Below, in pieces: positions 16,899-24,610 of a stretch of 64,000 bases of DNA. Numbering within the stretch: position 1 is the first letter of the stretch; every line of letters begins with the position of its first letter. This DNA is from an uncultured Actinomycetes bacterium. Its GTDB lineage: Bacteria; Actinomycetota; Coriobacteriia; Coriobacteriales; Atopobiaceae. The stretch covers positions 1 through 64,000 of the forward strand of contig OMXZ01000015.1 of the NCBI GenBank assembly GCA_900315165.1, written 5' to 3'. The notes beneath the pieces are model-generated. The model worked only from the letters and a program-made list of their open reading frames with translations, had not been told where the DNA came from and searched no databases. A program made the position numbers and the translations under genes.

Positions 16899-18506
16899 CT
16901 AGTCCTTCTTCTGCAGGCGCGGGAAGAGGGCGTCGCCCTTGGTCACGGACAGGCCACCGGGGATCTGGCCCCAGGCACAGGTGGCCGCAAGGTCGTCGGC
17001 GCCGATCTCGCCCTCGAGCGACAGACGGCGCAGCACCTCAGCGCAGGTCTCCGGCGTGAAGGGCGCAAGCAGGTGGGCGGAAATGCGGATGGCCTCGAGC
17101 AGACCGCCGATCACGAAGGCCAGCTCGTCGGCCTGCGCGGAATCCTTGGCCAGGGCCCAGGGCTTGGCGTCCTCGATGTAGTGGTTAGCGGCGCCGACCA
17201 GAGCCATGACCTCGTCGATCGCCTCGGGATACTCGAAGACGTCCATGTGCTGGGCATAGCGCTCGTAGAGGCCGCTCGCCGCCTCGGTCAGCGGGCTTTC
17301 GCGCTCGGCCCAGCCGGCGGGCAGCACGGGGGTCTTGCCGTCGAAGTACTTGGCGGACATGTTGAGCGCACGGGACACGAGGTTGCCCCAGCTATTGGCC
17401 AGGTCGGCGTTGTAGACCTGATCCATGCGGTTGAAGGAGATCGCACCATCCTCGCCCGGCTTCACGTCGCGCATGAAGTAGTAGCGGTAGCCCTCGACGC
17501 CAAGCATGTCAATCACGTCCTGGGGGGCGATCGCGTTGCCGCGGGACTTGGACATCTTCTCGCCCTGGCCGGTCTCCTCGTTGCGCACCATCAGGAAGCC
17601 ATGGGCAAAGACGTGCTCCGGGATGGGCTCGCCGATGGCCATCAGCATCGCGGGCCAGATCACGCAGTGGAAGCGGATGATGTCCTTGCCCACCACATGG
17701 TACTGAGCGGGCCAGCGGCGGGCGTAGTCGGCCGCAGCCTCCTCGCCGGGCTGGCCGTAACCGACGGCGGTCGCATAGTTGAGCAGGGCATCGAACCACA
17801 CGTAGGTCACGTGCTTGTTATCGAAGGGCAGACGGATGCCCCAATCGAAGCTCGTGCGCGAGACGGACAGGTCCTGCAGGCCGCCCTCGACGAAGCTGCG
17901 GACCTCGTTCATGCGGAAGCCCGGCATCACGAAGTCGGGGTGCTCGTCGTAGAACTTGAGGAGCCGGTCCTGGAAGGCGGAAAGCTTGAAGAACCAGCTC
18001 TCCTCCTGCACGCGCTGAAGGGGACGGCCGCAGTCGGGGCAGAGGTGCTGGCCCTCGGTATGGTTGGCCTCGTCGGACTTGGCGACCTGGGTCTCGGTGA
18101 AGTAGGTCTCCTCGGGCACGCAGTACCAGCCGTCGTAGCTGCCCTTGTAGATGTAGCCGGACTCCTTCATGCGCTCCCAGAGGTATTGGACGGCGCGCAC
18201 CTGGCGCTCCTGGGTCGTACGGATGAAGTCGTCGTTGGAGATCTCGAGCGTCTGCCAGATGTCCGTGAAGGCGGGGGCCAGCGAGTCACACCAGGCCTGC
18301 GGCGTCATGCCGTGGGCCTCGGCGGCCTCCTCCACCTTCTGGCCGTGCTCGTCGAGGCCGGTCAGGAACTTGACGTCGTAGCCAGCGGCGCGGCGGTAGC
18401 GTGCCTGCACGTCGCACATAATTGTGCAATAGGCGGTGCCCAGGTGCGGGGCGGCGTTGACGTAGTAGATGGGCGTGGTGATGTAGAAGGAAGGCTTGTC
18501 TGCCAT
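16899..18506 (-). CDS. metG: Methionyl-tRNA synthetase
   Basis: A 535-residue class I synthetase that charges tRNA-Met. HIGH is present as HLGT in YYVNAAPHLGTAY, and KMSKS as GEKMSKSRGN. A CPDC pair at about residue 149 sits in the zinc-binding insertion. The C-terminal tRNA-binding domain found in the E. coli enzyme is absent, as in many short MetG proteins. The frame is open to 18605, but the ATG at 18506 has AGGAG upstream and the canonical start MADKPSFYITTP. It is the first gene of the metG-rsmA-tatD-comF run. Confidence 0.96.
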   Translation of the reverse strand: MADKPSFYITTPIYYVNAAPHLGTAYCTIMCDVQARYRRAAGYDVKFLTGLDEHGQKVEEAAEAHGMTPQAWCDSLAPAFTDIWQTLEISNDDFIRTTQERQVRAVQYLWERMKESGYIYKGSYDGWYCVPEETYFTETQVAKSDEANHTEGQHLCPDCGRPLQRVQEESWFFKLSAFQDRLLKFYDEHPDFVMPGFRMNEVRSFVEGGLQDLSVSRTSFDWGIRLPFDNKHVTYVWFDALLNYATAVGYGQPGEEAAADYARRWPAQYHVVGKDIIRFHCVIWPAMLMAIGEPIPEHVFAHGFLMVRNEETGQGEKMSKSRGNAIAPQDVIDMLGVEGYRYYFMRDVKPGEDGAISFNRMDQVYNADLANSWGNLVSRALNMSAKYFDGKTPVLPAGWAERESPLTEAASGLYERYAQHMDVFEYPEAIDEVMALVGAANHYIEDAKPWALAKDSAQADELAFVIGGLLEAIRISAHLLAPFTPETCAEVLRRLSLEGEIGADDLAATCAWGQIPGGLSVTKGDALFPRLQKKD

Positions 18507-18604
18507 AGGTGAATCTCCTGCCAAACGCGTGCGAATGATGCAACTGGCCCATTGTAGCCCAAGCAGCGCCCCATCTACTTTGCGGCCCGGGGCAGTAATC
18601 CGCA

Positions 18605-18831
18605 CCCCCTATTCGTGATTCTGACCCTTCTGAGTCATTGCCTCAGATTCTGCCCGAGTTTGGTTATAATTCATTTATTTATTATGCCATTTACCTGCGA
18701 TTATTATTTTTTTATTTATAAAAAAGAGGTCGTGTTTTCTCGGGTCTAGACAGTGAGCTGCCTACCAGCACTGTTATATCGGTGACATACCGATGGGGTG
18801 ACTCATAAGGGTCAGAATCTCGAATAGGGGT
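18605..18831. mobile_element. MITE-like element with 33-bp terminal inverted repeats
   Basis: Left end 18605-18637 and right end 18799-18831 are inverted copies matching at 30 of 33 positions, with the shared core CTATTCG.GATTCTGACCC. They enclose about 160 bp of AT-rich DNA with no open frame. The 227-bp size, the long terminal repeats and the base composition unlike the neighbours fit a non-autonomous transposable element. The right end coincides with the stop codon of the MFS remnant. I could not see a clear target-site duplication. Confidence 0.6.
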
Positions 18832-19217
18832 CAAATCTCCTTGCAAAATGCCAGTCCGCTTATAGCGACTGCGCTGCCAAAGATGAGAAATGCCATGGTA
18901 GGGGACGCGGCGGACGAGATGCCGCCGAATACGGCGTACGAGAACGATGCCGTGCCGAAGGCGGCGAGATTCATGACTGAAAGGGCGGTCGCCACCGGGC
19001 CGTCGCCGATACGGGCGAGATAAGTTTTCAGTAGAAGGGTGGATGATGCTCCGCTGTCAAGACCCGCAAGGAAGACCGCGGCGGATATAAGACGCAGATC
19101 TGCAAAGAGACCCGAGAGCGCAAAGCCAGCTCCACAGATATCCTGGTGGCGTCCGACGAGTACGGCAACGCTCATCGACGCCGCAACTGAGAAGGATATA
19201 TCGGACGACGTCCAGAT
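18831..19217 (-). pseudogene. C-terminal fragment of an MFS transporter
   Basis: About 128 codons read as the last four or so membrane helices of a major facilitator protein (helices near FALSGLFADLRLISAAVFLAGLDSG, ALSVMNLAAFGTASFSY and TMAFLIFGSAVAISGLAF). The frame has no family start; the methionine at 19175 lies inside a helix, and sequence upstream of about 19217 is no longer MFS-like. The stop codon is formed at the edge of the inverted-repeat element. The 5' two thirds of the gene are missing. The fragment faces away from a + strand regulator remnant that is also missing its 5' part. Confidence 0.6.
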
Positions 19218-19479
19218 TAGCCTGAGACAGGCCTCGGCCCGCTCCTACGCAGAGACTTACGCTCGTTTTCTCGAAGCGTATCCCGATATTGATGATGAGT
19301 GGAAGCGCTGCGAGGTAGGACTCGACACGGTCCTTTGCCTGAGGCCCGACGAAGTCGAAGCTTTAGGACAAGAACTCTCGGCGGTCGTCAACCGATGGAC
19401 TGCGAAATGCGCGAATCGCAGCGATGACGAAGGCCGAGAGGTCCTTTTCGTCATTCAGGGCTACCCGTGGCTGTCGTGA
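19195..19479 (+). pseudogene. C-terminal fragment of a probable transcriptional regulator
   Basis: From about 19195 to the TGA at 19479 the + strand reads a soluble helical segment (ARSYAETYARFLEAYPD, then DDEWKRCEVGLDTV and a final VLFVIQGYPWLS). It resembles the C-terminal half of the helix-turn-helix regulators found next to MFS genes in Coriobacteria. No DNA-binding domain precedes it; the open frame upstream to 19039 is antisense to the MFS remnant. The identification is tentative. Confidence 0.4.
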
Positions 19480-19495
19480 TCTGGCGTAACAATCT

Positions 19496-19681
19496 GACGC
19501 CAACCGCCAGTTGGCGTCATCATTTAACGCCGACTGGCGGTTGGAGCAAATCAATTTTGTTAACTATCTAGCTGGACAAACGCTTGTTATCGCAGGTAAA
19601 TGAAAAATAACACCAACCGCCAATCGGCGTCATTACGGAATCTGTTTCCCTAGATTTTTGACGCCAGATGGCGGTTGGTGT
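19496..19681. repeat. Cluster of large imperfect palindromes built on CCAACCGCCA
   Basis: Two long inverted repeats lie head to tail. 19500-19517 pairs with 19527-19544 (17 of 18), and 19610-19632 pairs with 19659-19681 (about 20 of 23). The unit CCAACCGCCA...GGCGTCA occurs four times in alternating orientation, and the first copy is itself a perfect 9-bp hairpin (19496-19518). No gene is present in 19480-19808 apart from this. It may act as terminators for the converging remnant and PTS operon, or be a REP-like or MITE-like repeat. Confidence 0.6.
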
Positions 19682-19808
19682 CGCAACAGCATAAAGAGTG
19701 AAAGCACCTCGGAGCGGTTGGCGTCGAAATCGCAGCAGGGACGCGAATCCGGGGCCAAACGCACGGCTCCCCATGTCATCAGCACCACGCCCGAAAGCTC
19801 TCGCTCCC

Positions 19809-20297
19809 CTACTCGGCGGACTCCTCGATGTACTTCTTGAGGGCAGCGAGGAGGTCGTCTGCCGTGGTTTGCGCGAGGATGTCCGCGCAGGCGGCGTCAT
19901 TCATAAAGACGTTCATGAGCGCCTGCAGGACAGCAACCTGGTCCTCGTCATGGGCAAGCAGGCCCAGGTTGAGCACCAGATGCGCCTGGACATCGTGGTC
20001 GACCATGCCGCCCATGGGCGCGAATGCGATGGGCTTCTGGTTGCGGACGACCGCGATGTAGGGTTTGGCGATGTTCTCGGGCTCGACATGCGGGATGGCC
20101 ACGCTGATGGCCTGGCACTCGAGACCCGTCGGATAGTTGTGCTCGCGGGTCTTGATGGCGTCGAGCCACGTGTCCTTGATGTAGCCCTTCTCCTTGAGCT
20201 CGGGCTCAAGGGCCGCGAACATCTCGTCTGACGTCGAGGCATCGACATCGAAGAAGACCAGCTCGGGCGTGAAGAGCGAAGTATCAACCTGTCCCAT
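19809..20297 (-). CDS. gatA: PTS sugar transporter subunit IIA (galactitol/fructose type)
   Basis: A 162-residue EIIA of the mannitol/fructose/galactitol class. It accepts phosphate from HPr on a histidine and passes it to EIIB. The active-site His is H70 in SVAIPHVEP, with the preceding YPTGLECQ segment typical of GatA/FruA-type IIA. The frame is open to 20363; the ATG at 20297 has AAGGAG upstream. It is the last gene of the minus-strand sugar operon, after the aldolase, and partners with the IIB and IIC genes upstream at 23412 and 21934. Confidence 0.9.
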   Translation of the reverse strand: MGQVDTSLFTPELVFFDVDASTSDEMFAALEPELKEKGYIKDTWLDAIKTREHNYPTGLECQAISVAIPHVEPENIAKPYIAVVRNQKPIAFAPMGGMVDHDVQAHLVLNLGLLAHDEDQVAVLQALMNVFMNDAACADILAQTTADDLLAALKKYIEESAE

Positions 20298-20378
20298 ATA
20301 CACTCCTTCGAAAATGAGGTGATAAGAGAGGGCGCACCCGCACGAGCGGGGTGCGCCCCGCATTATCGGAACGCTTCC

Positions 20379-21266
20379 CTACGCGATCGGGACCGCGCCG
20401 TTGGCGAGCACCTTGATGACGTGCTCGAAGTCGTCGCGCATCGTCTCGTAGGCGACCATCGTGAGGTCCTGCCAGTAGATTGTGGCGTCGGCTTTGGCGG
20501 CCTTCTTGTCGGCGATGAGTTTCTCGGCAGCCTCACCTGCGAACTTGACGCCGTAAGTGAAGTAGTTGACCTTGCGGATACCCGCATCGACGGCCTTGTG
20601 GTAGTCCTCATCGGAGACGCCGGAGCCGCCGTGCATGACCAGGGGCACGTTGGCGCGCTTGCGGATCTCGGTCAGAACGTCGAAATTGAGGTGCGGCTCG
20701 CCCTTGTAGAGGCCGTGCACGGTGCCGAAGGAGCAGGCCAGGATGTCGAGACCGGTCGAGGCGATGAAGTCGGCCGCCTGGTCGGGATCGGTGTAGATGG
20801 CGCCGGACTCCTCAGCTGTGCCGCCCTCGTCGTGCAGGCCCGCCTCACGGGAGCCCATCGAGCCGAGCTCACACTCCAGGCCGCAGTCGTAGAGCGAGAC
20901 CATGTCGGCCGCGCGGGAGGAATTGGCGACGTTCTCCTCATACGGTAGGAAGGAGCCGTCGAACATCACACCGCCGAAGCCCATCTCGAGCGCGCGGCGC
21001 ATGTAGGAGAGATGCTCACAGTGGTCCAGGTGGACGCAGACCATCGCGGAGGAGCGCTCGGCCAGGGCGACCATCGTGGGTCCGATCACGTCGAGCGGAG
21101 CCATGGGCTCGTGGCCCTCGGCGTGGGCGATCATCACGGGGTAGCCCGTCTGCTCGGCTGCGTCGAGCGCGGCGCGGACGGCCTCGAGACTCGGGGTATT
21201 GAACTGCGGAATCGCCATATTGTTCTGCTCGGCGATCGCGCAGATGTCACGCAGGTTTACCAGCAT
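20379..21266 (-). CDS. Class II ketose-bisphosphate aldolase (FBA/GatY/KbaY family)
   Basis: A 295-residue zinc aldolase that cleaves a ketose 1,6-bisphosphate to DHAP and an aldehyde. Visible are the catalytic Asp and Zn His in VHLDH (D81, H82), the GFGGVMFDGS segment, the Zn His in GTVHG and the HGGSGV loop. In a galactitol-type PTS operon the likely substrate is tagatose-1,6-bisphosphate or a related phosphosugar, but fructose-1,6-bisphosphate cannot be excluded. The start at 21266 has AAAGGA upstream. It lies between a membrane protein gene and gatA. Confidence 0.9.
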   Translation of the reverse strand: MLVNLRDICAIAEQNNMAIPQFNTPSLEAVRAALDAAEQTGYPVMIAHAEGHEPMAPLDVIGPTMVALAERSSAMVCVHLDHCEHLSYMRRALEMGFGGVMFDGSFLPYEENVANSSRAADMVSLYDCGLECELGSMGSREAGLHDEGGTAEESGAIYTDPDQAADFIASTGLDILACSFGTVHGLYKGEPHLNFDVLTEIRKRANVPLVMHGGSGVSDEDYHKAVDAGIRKVNYFTYGVKFAGEAAEKLIADKKAAKADATIYWQDLTMVAYETMRDDFEHVIKVLANGAVPIA

Positions 21267-21281
21267 GGGAATCCTTTCTCG

Positions 21282-21842
21282 TCAGTGATTCTTCTTGCGC
21301 TTGTTCTTCTTTGCCTGTTTGTCGCGCTTGAGGGAGGCCTCTATCTCGTCGCGGTGCTTGTCATAAGAGAGGTTGGACCGCCGGGCCTGGGATTTGATGG
21401 AATCCGGGTCGACCCGCATCTCGAAATCCTCGAGCCACTCGAAGAGCTCGTCGCCACCCTCATCGATCTTTGCCGTCTGGACCCAATAGCGGCCATGCAG
21501 CAGGTTGCCGCCGTTGATGCGGATATAGAGCTTGTCTCTGCCGCCCATCTCGCGGATGTTGAACCTCTCGATCTCGTCATATCGGAAGGTGTCGGTGCGG
21601 CCATAGGCCCCGAAGGAAATGGCGTCATCCGAGATCGTGACGGTCTCGGGATTCGCGATCGCACCAAAGGTATTCCAGACCTGATAGCCAGCGATGACGA
21701 GGACGACGACGGCGATGAGTCGAGGCACCACGGGATAGCCGAGCAACGACACAAGGCTCAGGACGACCAGGGCGGCGCAGAACACGCCGATGAACGTGAC
21801 CTCGAAATTGAACGCCTTGCGATTGTAGCGGTAGACCTTCAT
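21282..21842 (-). CDS. Membrane protein with PH-like domain
   Basis: A 186-residue protein with two membrane helices (about 14-34 and 38-58), then a soluble beta-rich region. That region (ISDDAISFGAYGRTDTFRYDEIERFNI) resembles the bacterial PH-like domains that follow two-helix hairpins. The C terminus is extremely basic (KQAKKNKRKKN). It begins about 15 bp after the terminator that closes gatC and may be its own unit, or be read with aldolase and gatA by read-through. Function unknown. Confidence 0.6.
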   Translation of the reverse strand: MKVYRYNRKAFNFEVTFIGVFCAALVVLSLVSLLGYPVVPRLIAVVVLVIAGYQVWNTFGAIANPETVTISDDAISFGAYGRTDTFRYDEIERFNIREMGGRDKLYIRINGGNLLHGRYWVQTAKIDEGGDELFEWLEDFEMRVDPDSIKSQARRSNLSYDKHRDEIEASLKRDKQAKKNKRKKNH

Positions 21843-21859
21843 GCGACTCCTTCAAGACA

Positions 21860-21892
21860 AACGGGGCCTTTCCGCGAAAGAAAGGCCCCGTT
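21860..21892 (-). terminator. Strong hairpin terminator after gatC
   Basis: A perfect 13-bp stem (60-72 with 80-92 in 21,8xx numbering, AACGGGGCCTTTC) with a 7-nt loop. On the minus strand it is followed by TTTGTCTT. It separates the tpi-gatB-gatC part of the sugar locus from the PH-like protein, aldolase and gatA genes and may reduce rather than block read-through. Confidence 0.75.
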
Positions 21893-21933
21893 CTCTGTAC
21901 CAAGCGCGATGCGATGTGTCAGGCAGCGCGGAG

Positions 21934-23349
21934 CTACTCGGCCTTGTCCGCGGACTCAGCCTCGTGGAGCGCCTTGGCCTCGGCGATGATGCGCTTGCGG
22001 TTCCAGAGGGCCAGGGCGATGGCGCCGGCACCCAGGATGATGAGGCCGATGCCACCACCGATGCCACCGACGCGGACGAGCAGCCAGGTCAGGGGGTTGG
22101 CACCGTCGCAGATCGAGGAGATCGCGGAGGCGCCGCCCATGTCGAAACCGACGTTGGCCGCGGCGGTGGTGATGAGCGGGGACAGGTCGGTCGCGATGTA
22201 GAGGCCGACGGCGAGGACGACGATGCCGACGAGCAGGCCGCGGAAGCCGTTCTCATGCACGATCGGGGTGATCAGCACGAACATATAGGGGATGACGGCG
22301 AGGTCGACGAGCGGCATGACCTTGTTGCCCGGCAGGATGAAGGCCAGGGCGATGCAGAAGGGCACCAGGATCAGCGACAGCGTCAGGGTGACGGGGTGGC
22401 CGCAGCCGACAGCGGAGTCGAGGCCGATGTAGATCTTGCCACGGTTCTGGAAGTGCTTCTGGATGAAGGCGGACGCCGCATCGGAGATGGGCAGCAGGCC
22501 CTCCATCAGCAGGGCAGCCATCTTGGGGATCAGCACCATGACGGCGCCCATGGAGACGGCGGTGGTCAGGAAGCTGGGGACGGCGTTGCCGTCGGCATCG
22601 GTACCGGGCAGGAAGCCGTAGCCGGCGAGCAGGCCGATGACGAGGCCGATGATGGTGCCCAGCAGGACGGGCTCGCCGAAGACGCCGAACTTCTTCTGCA
22701 TGCTCTTGACGTTGATGTCGATCTTGTTGAGGCCGGGGATCTTGTCGATGATCCAGTCGAAGGCGTAGGCGATCGGGGCGAAGGCGCCGGAGAAGCCATG
22801 GGGGATCGAGACGCCGGGCAGGCCCAGGGAGGGCTCGACGAGCGGGGCGGTGACGTCGCCGATGATCAGGACGATGACCTCGTTGATGATGGCGGCACAG
22901 ATGCCGAACATGACGTTATCGAAGACGATGGCGACCATGGCACCCGTGAAGGCGAAGTGCCAGTAGTTCCAGATGTCGACGTCGGCCGTCTGGGTGGTGT
23001 TGGTGACCAGCATCACGATGTTGACCAGCAGGCCCAGCGGGATGATGATCGTGCCGACCACGGAACCCATGGCGATGGCGGAGGCGGCGGGCCAGCCCAC
23101 GTCCATCACGGACAGGGACAGGCCGAAGCGCGTGACCATCGCGGTGACGGCACCGGCGAGGTCGGTACCCATCAGGTTGTTGATGACCAGGTTCAGGCCG
23201 ATGAAGCCGATGCCCACGGTGAGGCCGGCCTTGAGGCTCTTGCCGAAGCCCGCGCCGAAGGCGCAGCCGATGATCGTGAGGACGATGGGCATGACGACCG
23301 AGACGCCAAGGCTCTGAACGCCCCCAAAGAAAGCAACAATTGCATCCAT
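21934..23349 (-). CDS. gatC: PTS galactitol-type transporter subunit IIC
   Basis: A 471-residue polytopic membrane protein of the galactitol PTS IIC family, with about ten to twelve hydrophobic helices. Family features include the N-terminal SLGVSVVMPIVLTIIG helix, GIGFIGLNLVI, the conserved DVGWPAASAIA segment and DSAVGCGHPVT in the second half. It forms the sugar channel, and the substrate is phosphorylated on entry by GatB. The family also carries pentitols and tetritols, so galactitol is only one candidate. It starts at 23349, 62 bp after gatB, and ends before a strong terminator. Confidence 0.92.
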   Translation of the reverse strand: MDAIVAFFGGVQSLGVSVVMPIVLTIIGCAFGAGFGKSLKAGLTVGIGFIGLNLVINNLMGTDLAGAVTAMVTRFGLSLSVMDVGWPAASAIAMGSVVGTIIIPLGLLVNIVMLVTNTTQTADVDIWNYWHFAFTGAMVAIVFDNVMFGICAAIINEVIVLIIGDVTAPLVEPSLGLPGVSIPHGFSGAFAPIAYAFDWIIDKIPGLNKIDINVKSMQKKFGVFGEPVLLGTIIGLVIGLLAGYGFLPGTDADGNAVPSFLTTAVSMGAVMVLIPKMAALLMEGLLPISDAASAFIQKHFQNRGKIYIGLDSAVGCGHPVTLTLSLILVPFCIALAFILPGNKVMPLVDLAVIPYMFVLITPIVHENGFRGLLVGIVVLAVGLYIATDLSPLITTAAANVGFDMGGASAISSICDGANPLTWLLVRVGGIGGGIGLIILGAGAIALALWNRKRIIAEAKALHEAESADKAE

Positions 23350-23411
23350 AGTTCAGTTCTTTCTGTCGAACAGGCGGCACATCGGCTGCGCCGCCCCCTT
23401 ACCCTGCAAAG

Positions 23412-23699
23412 CTAGTTGTTCTTCATGAAATCGAGAATCTGCTGCTCTGCCTGTGCACGGCCCATGCCGGTCAAGAACGGGATGCCCGAGATGAACGGGC
23501 ACTCGATGCCGTCCGGCTTGACGGTGGTGGCGATGATCAGGTCGGCGGTCTGCGACTTGCTCGGGGCCTCCGAGATAGCGCAGGTCGTGATCTTGAACTC
23601 GCCCTCGTAGCCATTGGCGTTGAGCAGGTCCTTGATCTTGGCGGCGACCGCCGTGGACGTGGCGATACCCGAACCGCATGCCAGGATGATGTTCTTCAT
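23412..23699 (-). CDS. gatB: PTS galactitol-type subunit IIB
   Basis: A 95-residue EIIB of the lactose/galactitol-like fold. The phosphoacceptor Cys is C8 in ILACGSGIATST, the typical P-loop-like turn. It receives phosphate from the IIA at 19809 and transfers it to the incoming sugar in GatC. The length is normal. It lies between the TIM gene and gatC in the same operon. Confidence 0.93.
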   Translation of the reverse strand: MKNIILACGSGIATSTAVAAKIKDLLNANGYEGEFKITTCAISEAPSKSQTADLIIATTVKPDGIECPFISGIPFLTGMGRAQAEQQILDFMKNN

Positions 23700-23794
23700 G
23701 CTTCCTCCTCTCGTGTCTTCTCGGTGGTTTCAGCCGTTCAACGTGACGTCGGGATAAGGGTACATCGGCGAGATATCCGAAAGCCCTCGTAGCC

Positions 23795-24493
23795 CTACTC
23801 GGAGATCTTTGTACGGACTTTATCGAGGGCTGCGAACATTTCCTCGAGCTTTGCCATGGGGTCGGGCGCCGCGACGATGCCGGACGTGCCGCCCGTGGCG
23901 TCGCCGCCATAGATGATGGCATCGTAGACATCCTGGCCGGTGGAGATGCCGGCGGCCTGCAGGACCATCGTCTCGGGCGAGACGGACTTGACGGCCTCGG
24001 TCGAGGCGCGGATATAGTCCTCGCCCGCGATGTGGCCGGTGCCGATGAGCGAGTTGAGCTCGCAGGTCATGATGTCGGGATGGAGCTCGGCGATGGCGCG
24101 GGCCTCCTCGACGGAGTCTGCGCAGACGCAGGTGAGAATGCCGACCTCGCGGGCACGGACGATGGTAGCCGCGAGCTCGTGGACGGTCATGGGGTTTTCG
24201 GCGTGGTTGAGGAAGGTGGCCTTGACGCCGGCGGCGGCGAGCGCCTCGGGCAGGACGTGGCCCATGCCGCGACCGGGCTTGAGGCTCTCCATGAACTGCG
24301 CGGTCGGAATGACGTGTGGGCAGTTCTCGATCACCCAGGGCAGGTCAATCAACTGGGCGGTGAAGAGGCTCTGGAAGTCATAGCGCTCGCAGAGCTCATC
24401 GGTCTTCTTCGCGAGCTGGCGAAGCTCCTCGCCATACAGGTACGACTTTGGGTTGACGACGAAAAACGGACGCTTGAGGACGATCTTCTCCAT
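23795..24493 (-). CDS. Archaeal-type triosephosphate isomerase family protein
   Basis: A 232-residue TIM-barrel protein that matches the short archaeal-type TIM rather than the roughly 250-residue bacterial form. It has FVVNPKSY (N and K of the first strand), GHVLPEALAAAGV, the general-acid His in LNHAENP, the Glu in CELNSLIGTG and the phosphate loops AAGIST and GGTSGIV. It is the first gene of a PTS sugar operon with an aldolase. It could isomerise the triose phosphate from the aldolase reaction or a phosphorylated tetrose or tetrulose, as paralogs of this type do in other sugar-alcohol operons. Start 24493 with AAGGAAAAGGA. Confidence 0.8.
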   Translation of the reverse strand: MEKIVLKRPFFVVNPKSYLYGEELRQLAKKTDELCERYDFQSLFTAQLIDLPWVIENCPHVIPTAQFMESLKPGRGMGHVLPEALAAAGVKATFLNHAENPMTVHELAATIVRAREVGILTCVCADSVEEARAIAELHPDIMTCELNSLIGTGHIAGEDYIRASTEAVKSVSPETMVLQAAGISTGQDVYDAIIYGGDATGGTSGIVAAPDPMAKLEEMFAALDKVRTKISE

Positions 24494-24510
24494 TCCTTTT
24501 CCTTCCTAGG

Positions 24511-24541
24511 ACAACTTGTACATTCTCCTATGGACAAGTAG
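24511..24541 (-). promoter_or_regulatory. Probable GntR operator at the sugar-operon promoter
   Basis: ACTTGTACAT (24514-24523) and a nearby inverted half site ACAAGT (24534-24539) lie just upstream of the TIM gene. The sequence matches the perfect TTGTACAA palindrome upstream of gntR at 25412-25419. This is the expected position for repression of the operon by the adjacent GntR protein. Confidence 0.5.
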
Positions 24542-24610
24542 ATGGTACCATACCATGAAGGAAATGTGAAGATGATTCGTTCCCTCCTTGGCCAGTCGGC
24601 GAACGGCGCG

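Noticed and set aside
15369-18512. A 1047-codon open frame on + across tatD, rsmA and metG
   Set aside because: It is antisense to three well-identified genes and has no family motifs; such long shadows are normal in GC-rich DNA.
19496-19681. Repeated CCAACCGCCA units as a CRISPR array
   Set aside because: The units alternate in orientation and form hairpins, with irregular spacing and no cas genes.
21841-23415. A 524-codon + strand open frame
   Set aside because: Antisense to gatC with Asp/Gly/Gln-rich low complexity; no real gene features.
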